Of a stretch of 64,000 nt of DNA, positions 36,889-43,791 are shown piece by piece. Every line of letters starts with the position of its first letter. Position 1 is the stretch's first letter. Under the pieces are notes generated by a model. It was not told where the DNA came from and searched no databases. It saw only the letters and a list, made by a program, of their open reading frames with translations. The stretch spans positions 186,001-250,000 of the forward strand of contig NZ_FQXG01000001.1 of assembly GCF_900129905.1 (NCBI RefSeq), given 5' to 3'. A program made the translations under genes and the position numbers. The DNA is from Ferrimonas marina (GTDB lineage Bacteria; Pseudomonadota; Gammaproteobacteria; Enterobacterales; Shewanellaceae).

Positions 36889-37342
36889 GGGCAGGGGGCG
36901 TCGGCATCACCAAGCGGAGCACCTGGCCGCGACGCAGGATCTGAATATCCATTGCCAGTGCGTTACTGCGAGGCAGAGATCGGGCGGGCCTGGGTAGGTA
37001 ATGCGGCTGACCGGCCACGGCGAGCACAATATCCCCCGGCTGCAGTTGACTCATACTGTCCAGCCCGGTTGTCGGCAGAGGCAGCAAGCGGGGAAAGCCT
37101 AGCTGCCAGTGAAGCGGGGAGACCAGGGGCAGGGGGCGGCGCTGACGCCACATCCGATCGGTTTCACTCTGTGCTGCCCAAAGCGCGGCAGATAGGCCCT
37201 TGGCCTTATCGGCCAGGGACTGCGTGGTGGTTAGTGCCCGGTCGGGCAAGGGTAGGGGCTCCGTAGGGTGGGGTTTGAGGCTTAACCCCACCAGACCTGC
37301 CAAGACCAATCCCGGCAAGAGAGTAAACAACCAAGGCTTCAT
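36842..37342 (-). CDS. Membrane-anchored PDZ-like protein
   Basis: 166 residues from the ATG at 37342 (an upstream ATG adds four). One N-terminal transmembrane helix (WLFTLLPGLVLAGLVGLSL), a short linker, then a C-terminal PDZ-like part (LQPGDIVLAVAGQPHYLPRPARSLPRSNALAMDIQILRRGQVLRLVM, residues about 95-145). The layout recalls periplasmic GspC-like or DegS-like anchors without the catalytic part. Converges with and overlaps the SCO gene. Role unknown; a part in the mtoX cluster is possible but not shown. Confidence 0.65.
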   Translation of the reverse strand: MKPWLFTLLPGLVLAGLVGLSLKPHPTEPLPLPDRALTTTQSLADKAKGLSAALWAAQSETDRMWRQRRPLPLVSPLHWQLGFPRLLPLPTTGLDSMSQLQPGDIVLAVAGQPHYLPRPARSLPRSNALAMDIQILRRGQVLRLVMPTPPALTEPPGIPAPGSLNR

Positions 37343-37498
37343 CCGTGAATCCATGTATGGGGGCGGCGACCTTGCTGCCCCATCCTGCTCTAAAGGCTAG
37401 CTAAGGCTGACGGCTCTGCAAGCCTTGGGTTTCTCCCTTCCCCCCTCCCCGAGGCCCGCAAACGAACCGGGTCACTAACTGGTAGAGGACTCGACCGC

Positions 37499-38404
37499 TC
37501 AGGAGCGTTCGGCCGTCGTTGCCGGATGACGCTGCCGTTGCCAGACGATCACCACGGCCGCTCCCAGCATCTGTAGGGCCCCAAACAGTAGCAGGGTAAA
37601 CAGCACCTGATCCCCCAACATGCTGGCCAGGCTGGCGGGAAACAGCAGGGTCTTTAGCAGGATACCCAAGTTGATGTTGCGCACCAGCACCTCTAGCTGA
37701 ATGGCGGTGCCATCGGCCTGAGGAAGACGCAGGAGGAGAGTGATTACCGCCGCCATTGCCCAGAGCAGCAAGGTATACAGCACCACCAGACCGACATTGG
37801 CCATTCCGAAGGCGTTGATGTCCAGGCGGCCGGCCAGGGCGGAGCCCAGTACGATCGCCGCCAGGCCCAATAGCGAGGCGCGGATCGACCAGCGGGAAAG
37901 GCCCGGGGCGATCTTGGGAAAGAAGTGGAAACAGGCCATGCCCAGCGCCAGGGGCAGCAACAGGGTCAGCAGGATCTCCCGCATGATCTGCGCCGTGGGC
38001 ATGGTGAAGGCCAAGGGCATATGACTGGCTGCCAGCCACTGCAGCACCAGAGGCGTGGTGGCCAGGCAGATCAGGGTAGTGATCACCGTAATGGCAATGG
38101 ACAGGGCGATGTTGCCGCGAGCCAACAGAGTGAAGATGTTAGAGGTGGTACCGCCGGGGATGGCGGCGATCACGGCGATGCCGATGGCCACCCCGGCGCT
38201 GGGGGAGAGGCCCCAGATAAAAGCGAAGGTTAACAGTGGGACCATCAAAAGTTGCAAAGCCAGGCCCACGCCGACGGCCTTGGGTTGTTGCAGCAGACGG
38301 CCGAAGTCGGCCAGGGTCAGAGTGGCTCCCATGCCCAACATGGCACAGACCAATTGAAATACAGCAACGCCGTATTCATGCTCTAGGTATAACTCGACCA
38401 TCAA
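37499..38404 (-). CDS. Bile acid:sodium symporter (BASS) family transporter
   Basis: 301 residues with about nine to ten hydrophobic helices. The N-terminal CAMLGMGATLTLADFGRLLQQPKAV and the IPGGTTSNIFTLLARGN motif are those of the BASS/SBF family of sodium-coupled organic anion carriers. The substrate in bacteria is rarely known (keto acids, organosulfur compounds or similar). Start at 38404 is an ATG-ATG pair. No partner gene; the region between it and the PDZ gene holds no terminator I can see. Confidence 0.88.
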   Translation of the reverse strand: MMVELYLEHEYGVAVFQLVCAMLGMGATLTLADFGRLLQQPKAVGVGLALQLLMVPLLTFAFIWGLSPSAGVAIGIAVIAAIPGGTTSNIFTLLARGNIALSIAITVITTLICLATTPLVLQWLAASHMPLAFTMPTAQIMREILLTLLLPLALGMACFHFFPKIAPGLSRWSIRASLLGLAAIVLGSALAGRLDINAFGMANVGLVVLYTLLLWAMAAVITLLLRLPQADGTAIQLEVLVRNINLGILLKTLLFPASLASMLGDQVLFTLLLFGALQMLGAAVVIVWQRQRHPATTAERS

Positions 38405-38490
38405 AGCTCCCGGATCCGATTAGGAAGGCATCTGCCGTCAGTGCTTGTGGCTTAACCTAGTGCAGTACGTATTTATAAACAATCACTTAT

Positions 38491-38586
38491 AGCTCCAACG
38501 GGGTTGCTGGCGATGGCCAGTGTTTGGACTTGAGCTGGACCGCACCTGCTCCATGCTTCTCTCCGAAGGGCCCGGCCCGTTGTTTA
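38491..38586 (-). repeat. attC-like site 5 (last cassette)
   Basis: Minus strand AAACAACGGGCC at one end and CCCCGTTGGAGC at the other pair over about eight bases, 14 bases after the stop of the last (broken) cassette gene. R' reads CGTTGGAG, a weaker fit than the other four, and the site is longest. It marks the left end of the array. Confidence 0.6.
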
Positions 38587-38599
38587 TTCTCCTGACGAG

Positions 38600-39063
38600 C
38601 TACTCTGTCCACTTAACTCCGACATAGCCGTCTCTATAATATAGAGCGACGTTATCTTTGTCTCTCAACAGGGACTTGAAATCACTTGGGAAGTCACCAT
38701 TTATGTCAAATGTTCTTAGGTATCCACCTCCGCACTTATGCGTACCATCGTCAGTTATTTGATCCATAAAGTGATGATATCTTTCATCTGCTAGACCAGA
38801 GTAGCCTAATGCACCTATATATTCCTCAACCCCGCCCAGGGGTAGAATCGTATCGTAATAATGAACGTTTTCACCATTGACACTTTCTATTTCGAAATCA
38901 CATGGCTTCTTAAATAGAAACAGGTATCTTAGGTTGAATATTCTATTCTTTCTGGTTTGGAGTACTTTACCTCAGGCATTCTAGGCACATATATCAATAT
39001 CAAACAAAGTAGAAATCCAGTCACTAGCGAAGACAATGATGCAAAAATTGATTTTATGCTCAC
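38600..39063 (-). pseudogene. Cassette gene 5, apparently frameshifted; membrane-anchored protein
   Basis: From the GTG at 39063 (AAGGA upstream) a 44-codon frame encodes SIKSIFASLSSLVTGFLLC and a helix, then stops at 38929. A second frame, open from about 38980 to the stop at 38600, continues as FNLRYLFLFKKPCDFEIE to DGYVGVKWTE with no start of its own until HHFM. Joining the frames near 38935-38975 gives a plausible protein of about 150 residues with one N-terminal membrane helix. So this looks like one gene broken by a one-base indel, or a sequencing error. No family recognised. Confidence 0.6.
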
Positions 39064-39080
39064 CGTATATCCTTTGATAT

Positions 39081-39153
39081 CTATAACGCCTAAAGCAGCG
39101 TCGCACGTTAGCGCGTCCAGCCCGAAGGGCGATGCTGCCTTTGCTTGTTAGCT
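39081..39153 (-). repeat. attC-like site 4
   Basis: Minus strand GCTAACAAGCAAAGGCAGC pairs with GCTGCTTTAGGCGTTA; the inner part is CGCCCTTCGGGC-type. GTTAGCT (plus) at 39147-39153 and TAACGCC (plus) at 39084-39090 are the outer boxes. The stop of the upstream cassette gene lies within the site, as is common in cassettes. Confidence 0.85.
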
Positions 39154-39455
39154 GCACGCCGTATACCTCGGGAGAATGCATACAGTGAAGACAGCAGCTC
39201 TTGATATTTACTGTTTATTTCTTCGTGGTTTAGCTTCCATTGGAACTTGCCATGTTGATCTGTAGTTTGACCTAGAACCAGATCATTAAGACTACCCATG
39301 CCGCCGCTACCTGAAAGTATGATTTCGGCACAGCGACGGTATTCGCCGTTATCAAAGGCGACCAAGGCTCTTTGAAAGAACTGTGACCATCGAGTATCGT
39401 CTTCTTCAAGCAGCTCAATCATCTGAATCAAATCTTTTCTAGTTTGACCGTACAT
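39108..39455 (-). CDS. Cassette gene 4: small conserved-type hypothetical protein
   Basis: 115 residues, ATG at 39455 with AAGG upstream. The body (DLIQMIELLEEDDTRWSQFF..., ALVAFDNGEYRRCAEIILSGSGGMGSLNDLVLGQ) reads as a compact helical protein of a kind often seen in small unknown families; I tentatively associate it with DUF6966, which I cannot confirm. The final 15 or so residues (AANKQRQHRPSGWTR) are read through from the attC site. No signal peptide or membrane helix. Confidence 0.75.
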   Translation of the reverse strand: MYGQTRKDLIQMIELLEEDDTRWSQFFQRALVAFDNGEYRRCAEIILSGSGGMGSLNDLVLGQTTDQHGKFQWKLNHEEINSKYQELLSSLYAFSRGIRRAANKQRQHRPSGWTR

Positions 39456-39469
39456 GGCTTCCTTAAGGC

Positions 39470-39536
39470 AGCTAACGCCAGTAACATCGGGCCGGCCCGG
39501 CGAGTGAAACGAGCATTCTGATTACTCTTGTTACGA
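39470..39536 (-). repeat. attC-like site 3
   Basis: Minus strand CGTAACAAGAGTAATCAG pairs with GATGTTACTGGCGTTAGC (TAAC..C/GAGTAA against TAACGCCAGTAAC after complementing). The core box is GTTAGCT. Lies between the stop at 39544 and the next cassette start at 39455. Confidence 0.85.
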
Positions 39537-39543
39537 TGCTTAA

Positions 39544-39993
39544 TCACCAACCAATCAACTCTTCCGATAGTTGCTCAACTATATTGGTAATGAAATGCTT
39601 ATCTGAGGACATTACGGAAAGGCATAGCTCATCGTTACATACGGAATACAAACTCACCTCATGTCCAGCCAAGCTCAACACGACAACATTATGAGCAAAT
39701 TTATCTATTACCCTTTCTTCGTGTCTCAAGTATTCCATGTTGCCATCACTATCAGATGATTGAGAACTGATAACGTTACTAATGCCTACTTTATTATCTG
39801 ACTTTGTGTGGAAACCTACAGTATTTCTAGTGTAATCATTCGTAGGACAACTATAGCTAAAATCATCTGAGGCCCGAACAACCAACTTACAGTTATCTGG
39901 AATCTCGATTGAATTAGCAAACACATTTACTTCAGCCGAGTTCGACAAAGGTACATAAAGAGTTAGTAACAGCAATAACCTTGATAGTTGCAC
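39544..39993 (-). CDS. Cassette gene 3: exported protein, unknown
   Basis: 149 residues from a GTG at 39993 with AGGAG seven bases upstream; the longer open frame reads through attC site 2 and is not real. The N-terminus QLSRLLLLLTLYVPLSNSA is a signal peptide, so the product is probably periplasmic or secreted. The mature part has four Cys (DNCKL, YSCPT, SVCND, LCLSV) likely in disulfides, and is acidic. No family recognised. Cassette-borne exported proteins of unknown role are common. Confidence 0.75.
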   Translation of the reverse strand: MQLSRLLLLLTLYVPLSNSAEVNVFANSIEIPDNCKLVVRASDDFSYSCPTNDYTRNTVGFHTKSDNKVGISNVISSQSSDSDGNMEYLRHEERVIDKFAHNVVVLSLAGHEVSLYSVCNDELCLSVMSSDKHFITNIVEQLSEELIGW

Positions 39994-40011
39994 TACTGTC
40001 TCCTGATGGCA

Positions 40012-40089
40012 TCGTAACGCCCCCAACAGGGGCCGAGCGTAGCGAGATCCCGCGCACGCAGTGCGCATTTCTGATTGGGCCTGTTAACT
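40012..40089 (-). repeat. attC-like site 2
   Basis: Minus strand AGTTAACAGGCCCAATCAG pairs with CCCCTGTTGGGGGCGTTACG; the inner arms are GCGCACTGCGTGCGC and CTCGCTACGCTCGGC. Begins over the stop codon of the cassette gene at 40084. Confidence 0.85.
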
Positions 40090-40383
40090 GTCGCTATTTG
40101 CAATGCGCTCAACCTCTATCCAGTTCAACACTGTCTTCATAAAGCCCCAGGACTTTGAAGCAGACTGTAGCCAGCTATAGTCCTGGATAGTCATACCCAG
40201 ATAAATCCCTATCAAAAGGACAAAGATGGGCTTGCCGCCCGAGAAATAGAAAAACGCAGCGCAGGCTACAACTAGAAACAGGCGAAGCATCATTCGTCGC
40301 TTCATAGAAGCAAAGCCACTGGCGATACTTACACCCTTCTCTCGCTGATTCAGTAAGTGTCTTGCTTCATGTGATTTATTCAT
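40084..40383 (-). CDS. Cassette gene 2: small membrane protein, unknown
   Basis: 99 residues, ATG at 40383. Basic N-terminus (NKSHEARHLLNQREKG..., MKRRMMLR) then two adjacent hydrophobic helices (LFLVVACAAFFYFSGG and IFVLLIGIYLGMTI, residues about 33-65) and a short C-terminal tail. Probably an inner-membrane hairpin protein. No family recognised; no strong ribosome site, the start lies close after the attC box as usual in cassettes. Confidence 0.7.
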   Translation of the reverse strand: MNKSHEARHLLNQREKGVSIASGFASMKRRMMLRLFLVVACAAFFYFSGGKPIFVLLIGIYLGMTIQDYSWLQSASKSWGFMKTVLNWIEVERIANSDS

Positions 40384-40393
40384 GTGTCTGTAC

Positions 40394-40468
40394 AGTTAAC
40401 GCCCCAAGCAAGGGCCGACTGTAAGGAGGTCCCGCCCCGAAGGGGCAAATTGCCTTGGCTTGTTAGGC
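40394..40468 (-). repeat. attC-like site 1
   Basis: Minus strand GCCTAACAAGCCAAGGCAA pairs with CCTTGCTTGGGGCGTTAACTG; inner GCCCC-TTCG-GGGC hairpin. The plus-strand boxes are GTTAGGC at 40462-40468 and TAACGCC at 40397-40403. Confidence 0.88.
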
Positions 40469-40480
40469 AACACACCGGCC

Positions 40481-40756
40481 CTACTTAGTAAATGTTTTAG
40501 ATAAAACCTTTCCACTCTTCTCATCTATGATGCAGTCGTAGCACATAAAATTGAAGACATGGAGTTTGCCATTAGTAGATGATATGTGAGTGTAGCAATC
40601 CGTATCGCCTCCTCCAATATCTTCAATTACCCAAATTAGCTCACCGTTGCTGTCGAATGCTTCAACATTTCGAGCAGGTCTTCCCCTTGGGTAATCCATC
40701 CAGTTATAGAGCTTGAGCACGATATCTTTATGGGTAACAACTAATGGGAATTCCAT
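40481..40756 (-). CDS. Cassette gene 1: small hypothetical protein
   Basis: 91 residues, ATG at 40756, seven bases from the core site GTTAGGC. Soluble and beta-rich (EFPLVVTHKDIVLKLYNWMD, EAFDSNGELIWVIEDIG, LHVFNFMCYDCIIDEKSGKVL), with three Cys. No signal peptide. It looks like a complete small domain of the kind found in many cassette arrays as an unknown family. It is first in the array, so best placed for expression if a promoter lies in 40770-40999. Confidence 0.75.
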   Translation of the reverse strand: MEFPLVVTHKDIVLKLYNWMDYPRGRPARNVEAFDSNGELIWVIEDIGGGDTDCYTHISSTNGKLHVFNFMCYDCIIDEKSGKVLSKTFTK

Positions 40757-40762
40757 AGGTAT

Positions 40763-40769
40763 GCCTAAC
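40763..40769 (-). other. Core recombination site at the right edge of the cassette array
   Basis: GTTAGGC on the minus strand, the canonical cassette-insertion core, immediately upstream of cassette 1. In a complete integron this would be the attI or preceding attC edge; here no R'' partner or integrase gene is visible to its right. Confidence 0.65.
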
Positions 40770-40999
40770 AGTTAATTATGTGGAATTTCCACTTTCCCCG
40801 TCACCCGGTTAAGTCTCTGTATGAGCGGTAAAACTTTGACCAAGCTAGCAAGCGAAACGCGTTGAATCAACGAGTTACCGCGTTCTAACCAGTGTTCTTC
40901 TGGTGAAACAGAGAAGTCTGGGGGTGAAAGGGAGCCTCGAGACGTAAGACTCCCATTAGCGCCATAGCGTTCTGTACCGCATGAGAGCGAATCACTTGC
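40770..40999. other. Flank between cassette array and acetyltransferase gene
   Basis: No gene supported. A perfect palindrome GTGGAA-T-TTCCAC lies at 40780-40792 just outside the core site, and a hairpin with GGGAG...CTCCC arms on the minus strand near 40932-40955 may end the acetyltransferase transcript. The short ORF here lacks coding character. Confidence 0.4.
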
Positions 41000-41563
41000 T
41001 CAACTCTCAGGAGCCAACTTGGCGGTGAGGATATGGTCTCGCCACTGGCCGTTGATCTTGAGGTAGCGCCGGGCGTAGCCCTCCCTTTCAAAGCCCAATC
41101 GCCGCAACAGCGCGGCACTGCGCTGGTTCTCCGGCAGGTAATTGGCCATCACCCGGTTCAGTCCTTGTTGCTCGAAGGCGTAGGCGAGGGCGGCTTGCAG
41201 GGCCTCGCTCATCAGTCCTTTTCCCTGGCATTGCTGATCCAGGGCATAGCCGAGGTGACAGGCCTGAAAGGGGCCACGGATCAGGTTGTCGAAGTTACAC
41301 ACCCCAATCAGTCGTTGTCGGTCCGGGGTGAGCACCACCCAGCGCAGGGCCCGTCCCTGCTCAAAGGCCAAAGTGGCCTGCTCCAGCCGGGCTTGGCACC
41401 CCGCCAGGCTATCGAACCCCTGGGGACGTAGCGGCTCCCAGGGGGCCAGGTGTTCCCGGTTGCGCTCCAGGTAATCCCGCATCCTAGCCGCATGTTGCGC
41501 CTGGCCTATCTCGAGGCGCAGTCGTGCCGTGGTCAACAGCGGCAGTCTAGGGGCGTTTGGCAT
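41000..41563 (-). CDS. GNAT family N-acetyltransferase, RimJ-like
   Basis: 187 residues. It aligns to E. coli RimJ (ribosomal protein S5 N-alanine acetyltransferase): LTTARLRLEI, ERNREHLAPWEP, GVCNFDNLIRGPFQACHLGYALDQQCQGKGLM (acetyl-CoA pyrophosphate loop Q-x-x-G-K/R-G) and NRVMANYLPENQRSAALLRRLGFEREGYAR. Very likely a RimJ/RimL-type protein acetyltransferase; the exact substrate is inferred from homology only. Lies just outside the cassette array and is GC-rich like the core genome. Confidence 0.87.
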   Translation of the reverse strand: MPNAPRLPLLTTARLRLEIGQAQHAARMRDYLERNREHLAPWEPLRPQGFDSLAGCQARLEQATLAFEQGRALRWVVLTPDRQRLIGVCNFDNLIRGPFQACHLGYALDQQCQGKGLMSEALQAALAYAFEQQGLNRVMANYLPENQRSAALLRRLGFEREGYARRYLKINGQWRDHILTAKLAPES

Positions 41564-41714
41564 GGTGTCCGTCTCCGGGCAGGTGAGGATGACTTTGTCG
41601 AATATCTTCAGCCTATCAATGAGTTATCGCCAAGAGAAGGGGGCCTGCTCAGTTCCTGAACTGTTTTGGTCGCCTTATCGCAGGGACTCCAGATGAATGA
41701 CGTAGGAACAGAGG

Positions 41715-43511
41715 ATGGCGAAAACGTGGTGGCTGGCAGCCGCGCTCTCTTTCGGGCTGACAGGCTGCGGCAATGCCGAGCAGCAACGACTGGCCATGGC
41801 GGTAACCCAGGGCGATTTGGTGGCGATCCAGGCCTCGGAGCTGAGCGGCAGTGAGGTGCTCAATGCGGCCGGTGAGACCGGCCTGCACCTGGCGGTGCAG
41901 CAGGGCAACGCTGAGGCGCTGCAGTTGCTGATGGCGACCAGCCATAACCTGGACCGTGCCGATGCCGCCGGGCGCACCCCGCTGGCCCTGGCGCTGCAGT
42001 CCCAGGTTGAGCTGGTGATCCCGCTGCTGCAAAACGGCGCCGATCCTTATGCCGGCGTGGCCCCTCATGGCACGATGGCGTTGGGGCTGGCCCACAGGGA
42101 TGCTCGGATCCAGAGCTGGTTTGCCCAGCGACGGGCGCAGGATGAGCCGCGCCACCAGGCCGCGTTAACGGCCCTGCTGGCAGGGGATATTGATGCCCTT
42201 GAAGTGCTTCGCACTGAGGGGCTGCAGCTGGACAGCACCGACTTACATGGCGCCAGCTGGCTGCATCGGACGGTGCAGGCGCAGCAGGCCGCGTCGCTGG
42301 ACTGGTTGCTGAAGCAGGGGGCGGATCCGACCCAAACGGATCACAAAGACCGGGTGCCACTGGTGCTGGCACTGAGTCAAAGCGATAACCTCAAGCGCGA
42401 CCCCCTGCTCAAGACATTTCGACGTCACCCCGCCACCCTGGAGGCTCCAAATCAACAAGGTCAGACTCCTCTGATGGTGGCTGCTGAGCTGAATGACGGT
42501 GCCGAGGCACTGCGCTGGGCCAACTGGCTGCTGGATTCCAAGGTGGCGCTTTCGGCCCGGGACCGCGGCGGCCAAACCGCTCTCCATCTTGCTCTTGAGA
42601 ACAATCATCACCAGTTGGCCGGCCGGTTGCTGGCCAAAGGGGCGCAGGTCAATCCGGCGGACCGGCTGGGCCAAACCCCGCTGCTGGCCGCGTTGGCCGC
42701 CCACCGACTGGACGATGGGCTGATCAGCAAGCTGATCCGCCAGACCCAGGCGCTGGATCAACAAAACTACCAGGGCCAGACCGCCCTGGCGTTGGCGGTA
42801 AGCCGCAGTCGCCCGGACTGGGTCGCGCAGTTACTGCAGCGGGGCGCCAACCCAGCGATCGGCAGTCGCGATCTGAGCCTGCTGCACCTGGCCGCACAGG
42901 GGCTGGACCCGGAACTGGGCCACGCCGGCAGCGACTGGAAGAACCGCGAGGTGGTAGCCCAGCTGGCCGGCCGAGGCCTGGCGCTGGATGCCCAGACCCA
43001 CGACGGCTTCAGCCCCCTGATGCTGGCGGTACAGCACCGCTATCCGGAAACCGCCAAGCAGCTGCTGCAGCTGGGCGCCGATCCTAACCTCATCAGCCGC
43101 TATGACGTTACCGCCCTGAAACGGGCACTAGAGCTGCAGCAGGATGATCTGGCCCTGGCGTTGCTTGAGCAGGGCGCCGATCCCAACCTGGCCGGTTCAC
43201 AGCAGGTTACCGCGCTGCATGTGCTGGCACAGAGCAGCGATCTGCCTGCCGCAGACACCGAGCAGCTGATCTCAGCGTTGGTGGCGGCGGGGGCGGACCC
43301 CAATGCCACCACCCGGCCGCAACGATTCACCCCACTGCACCTGGCGGTCTATGGCCGTAATGCGGTGATGGTGGAGAGTCTGCTGGTGCAGGGGGCGGAT
43401 CCCCACCAGCGGGATGCAGATGGTCACAGCGCGTTGGCGCTGGCCCAACGCCAGGGCAACGAGGCCCTGCTGGCGCTGCTGCAAAACGCTGCCATTGTAG
43501 CGATGCAGTGA
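41715..43511 (+). CDS. Ankyrin-repeat lipoprotein
   Basis: 598 residues. The signal KTWWLAAALSFGLTGC ends in a lipobox LTGC (Cys18), so the protein is lipid-anchored in the envelope. The rest is a long array of ankyrin repeats, recognisable by G-TPL/GQTAL-LA and LL-GADPN motifs, about 15 units from residue 45 to the end. Ankyrin proteins bind other proteins; in periplasmic form some protect against peroxide or occur with catalase, which is not the case here. Start ATG has GGAACAGAGG close upstream. Partner unknown. Confidence 0.88.
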   Translation: MAKTWWLAAALSFGLTGCGNAEQQRLAMAVTQGDLVAIQASELSGSEVLNAAGETGLHLAVQQGNAEALQLLMATSHNLDRADAAGRTPLALALQSQVELVIPLLQNGADPYAGVAPHGTMALGLAHRDARIQSWFAQRRAQDEPRHQAALTALLAGDIDALEVLRTEGLQLDSTDLHGASWLHRTVQAQQAASLDWLLKQGADPTQTDHKDRVPLVLALSQSDNLKRDPLLKTFRRHPATLEAPNQQGQTPLMVAAELNDGAEALRWANWLLDSKVALSARDRGGQTALHLALENNHHQLAGRLLAKGAQVNPADRLGQTPLLAALAAHRLDDGLISKLIRQTQALDQQNYQGQTALALAVSRSRPDWVAQLLQRGANPAIGSRDLSLLHLAAQGLDPELGHAGSDWKNREVVAQLAGRGLALDAQTHDGFSPLMLAVQHRYPETAKQLLQLGADPNLISRYDVTALKRALELQQDDLALALLEQGADPNLAGSQQVTALHVLAQSSDLPAADTEQLISALVAAGADPNATTRPQRFTPLHLAVYGRNAVMVESLLVQGADPHQRDADGHSALALAQRQGNEALLALLQNAAIVAMQ

Positions 43512-43612
43512 GGGAATAGGCCGGGCTGAGCCCGGTCAATGCGCCAAAGGTCGGATCTACTTCCGTGGCCCAAGGCCGTATCTTGTTGTTCCATCCAGGG
43601 AGGGAAGGGACG

Positions 43613-43747
43613 ATGAGTGACAGGTTGAAGCGCTGGTGGCTGGGCTTGCCCGCCCATGAGCGCTCACCCCTGAAGGTGCTGGCGGCGATCCTGGCTGGGA
43701 TCGCGCTGATGGTGCTGGGGGTTGAGCTGGGGATGGCCCTGAACTAA
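43613..43747 (+). CDS. Small single-pass membrane protein
   Basis: 44 residues, MSDRLKRWWLGLPAHERSPL then one hydrophobic helix (VLAAILAGIALMVLGVELGMAL) to the end. A GGGAGGGAAGGGA ribosome site supports the ATG at 43613; the longer frame to 43565 is not needed. It ends directly in a terminator. Tail-anchored-like topology, function unknown. Confidence 0.65.
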   Translation: MSDRLKRWWLGLPAHERSPLKVLAAILAGIALMVLGVELGMALN

Positions 43748-43780
43748 AAAAAACGCCGCTGAACTCAGCGGCGTTTTTTG
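43746..43780. terminator. Bidirectional terminator between the small membrane protein gene and fdhA
   Basis: AAAAAAACGCCGCTGA-act-TCAGCGGCGTTTTTT; serves the plus-strand small gene and the minus-strand formate dehydrogenase gene. Confidence 0.93.
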
Positions 43781-43791
43781 TTGCTTGCTAA

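Larger units (their letters stand above)
38491..40769 (-). mobile_element. CALIN: five integron gene cassettes with attC-like sites, no integrase
   Basis: Five short genes, all on the minus strand, are each followed by an imperfect palindrome of 65-95 bases that begins with an AAC-type box (minus strand: CCTAACAAG, GTTAACAGG, CGTAACAAG, GCTAACAAG, AAACAACGG) and ends with a matching GTT-type box (mostly GGCGTTA or GGGCGTTA). That is the R''/R' plan of attC recombination sites. The block is visibly AT-rich compared with its GC-rich neighbours and ends at a core GTTAGGC (minus strand, 40763-40769) before the first cassette. No intI or attI is in the window, so it is called a cluster of attC sites lacking an integrase. 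Confidence 0.85.

Noticed and set aside
40885-41118. 77-residue minus-strand frame next to the cassette array, considered as integrase or transposase remnant
   Set aside because: It lacks any tyrosine recombinase or transposase motif and overlaps the acetyltransferase gene in another frame.
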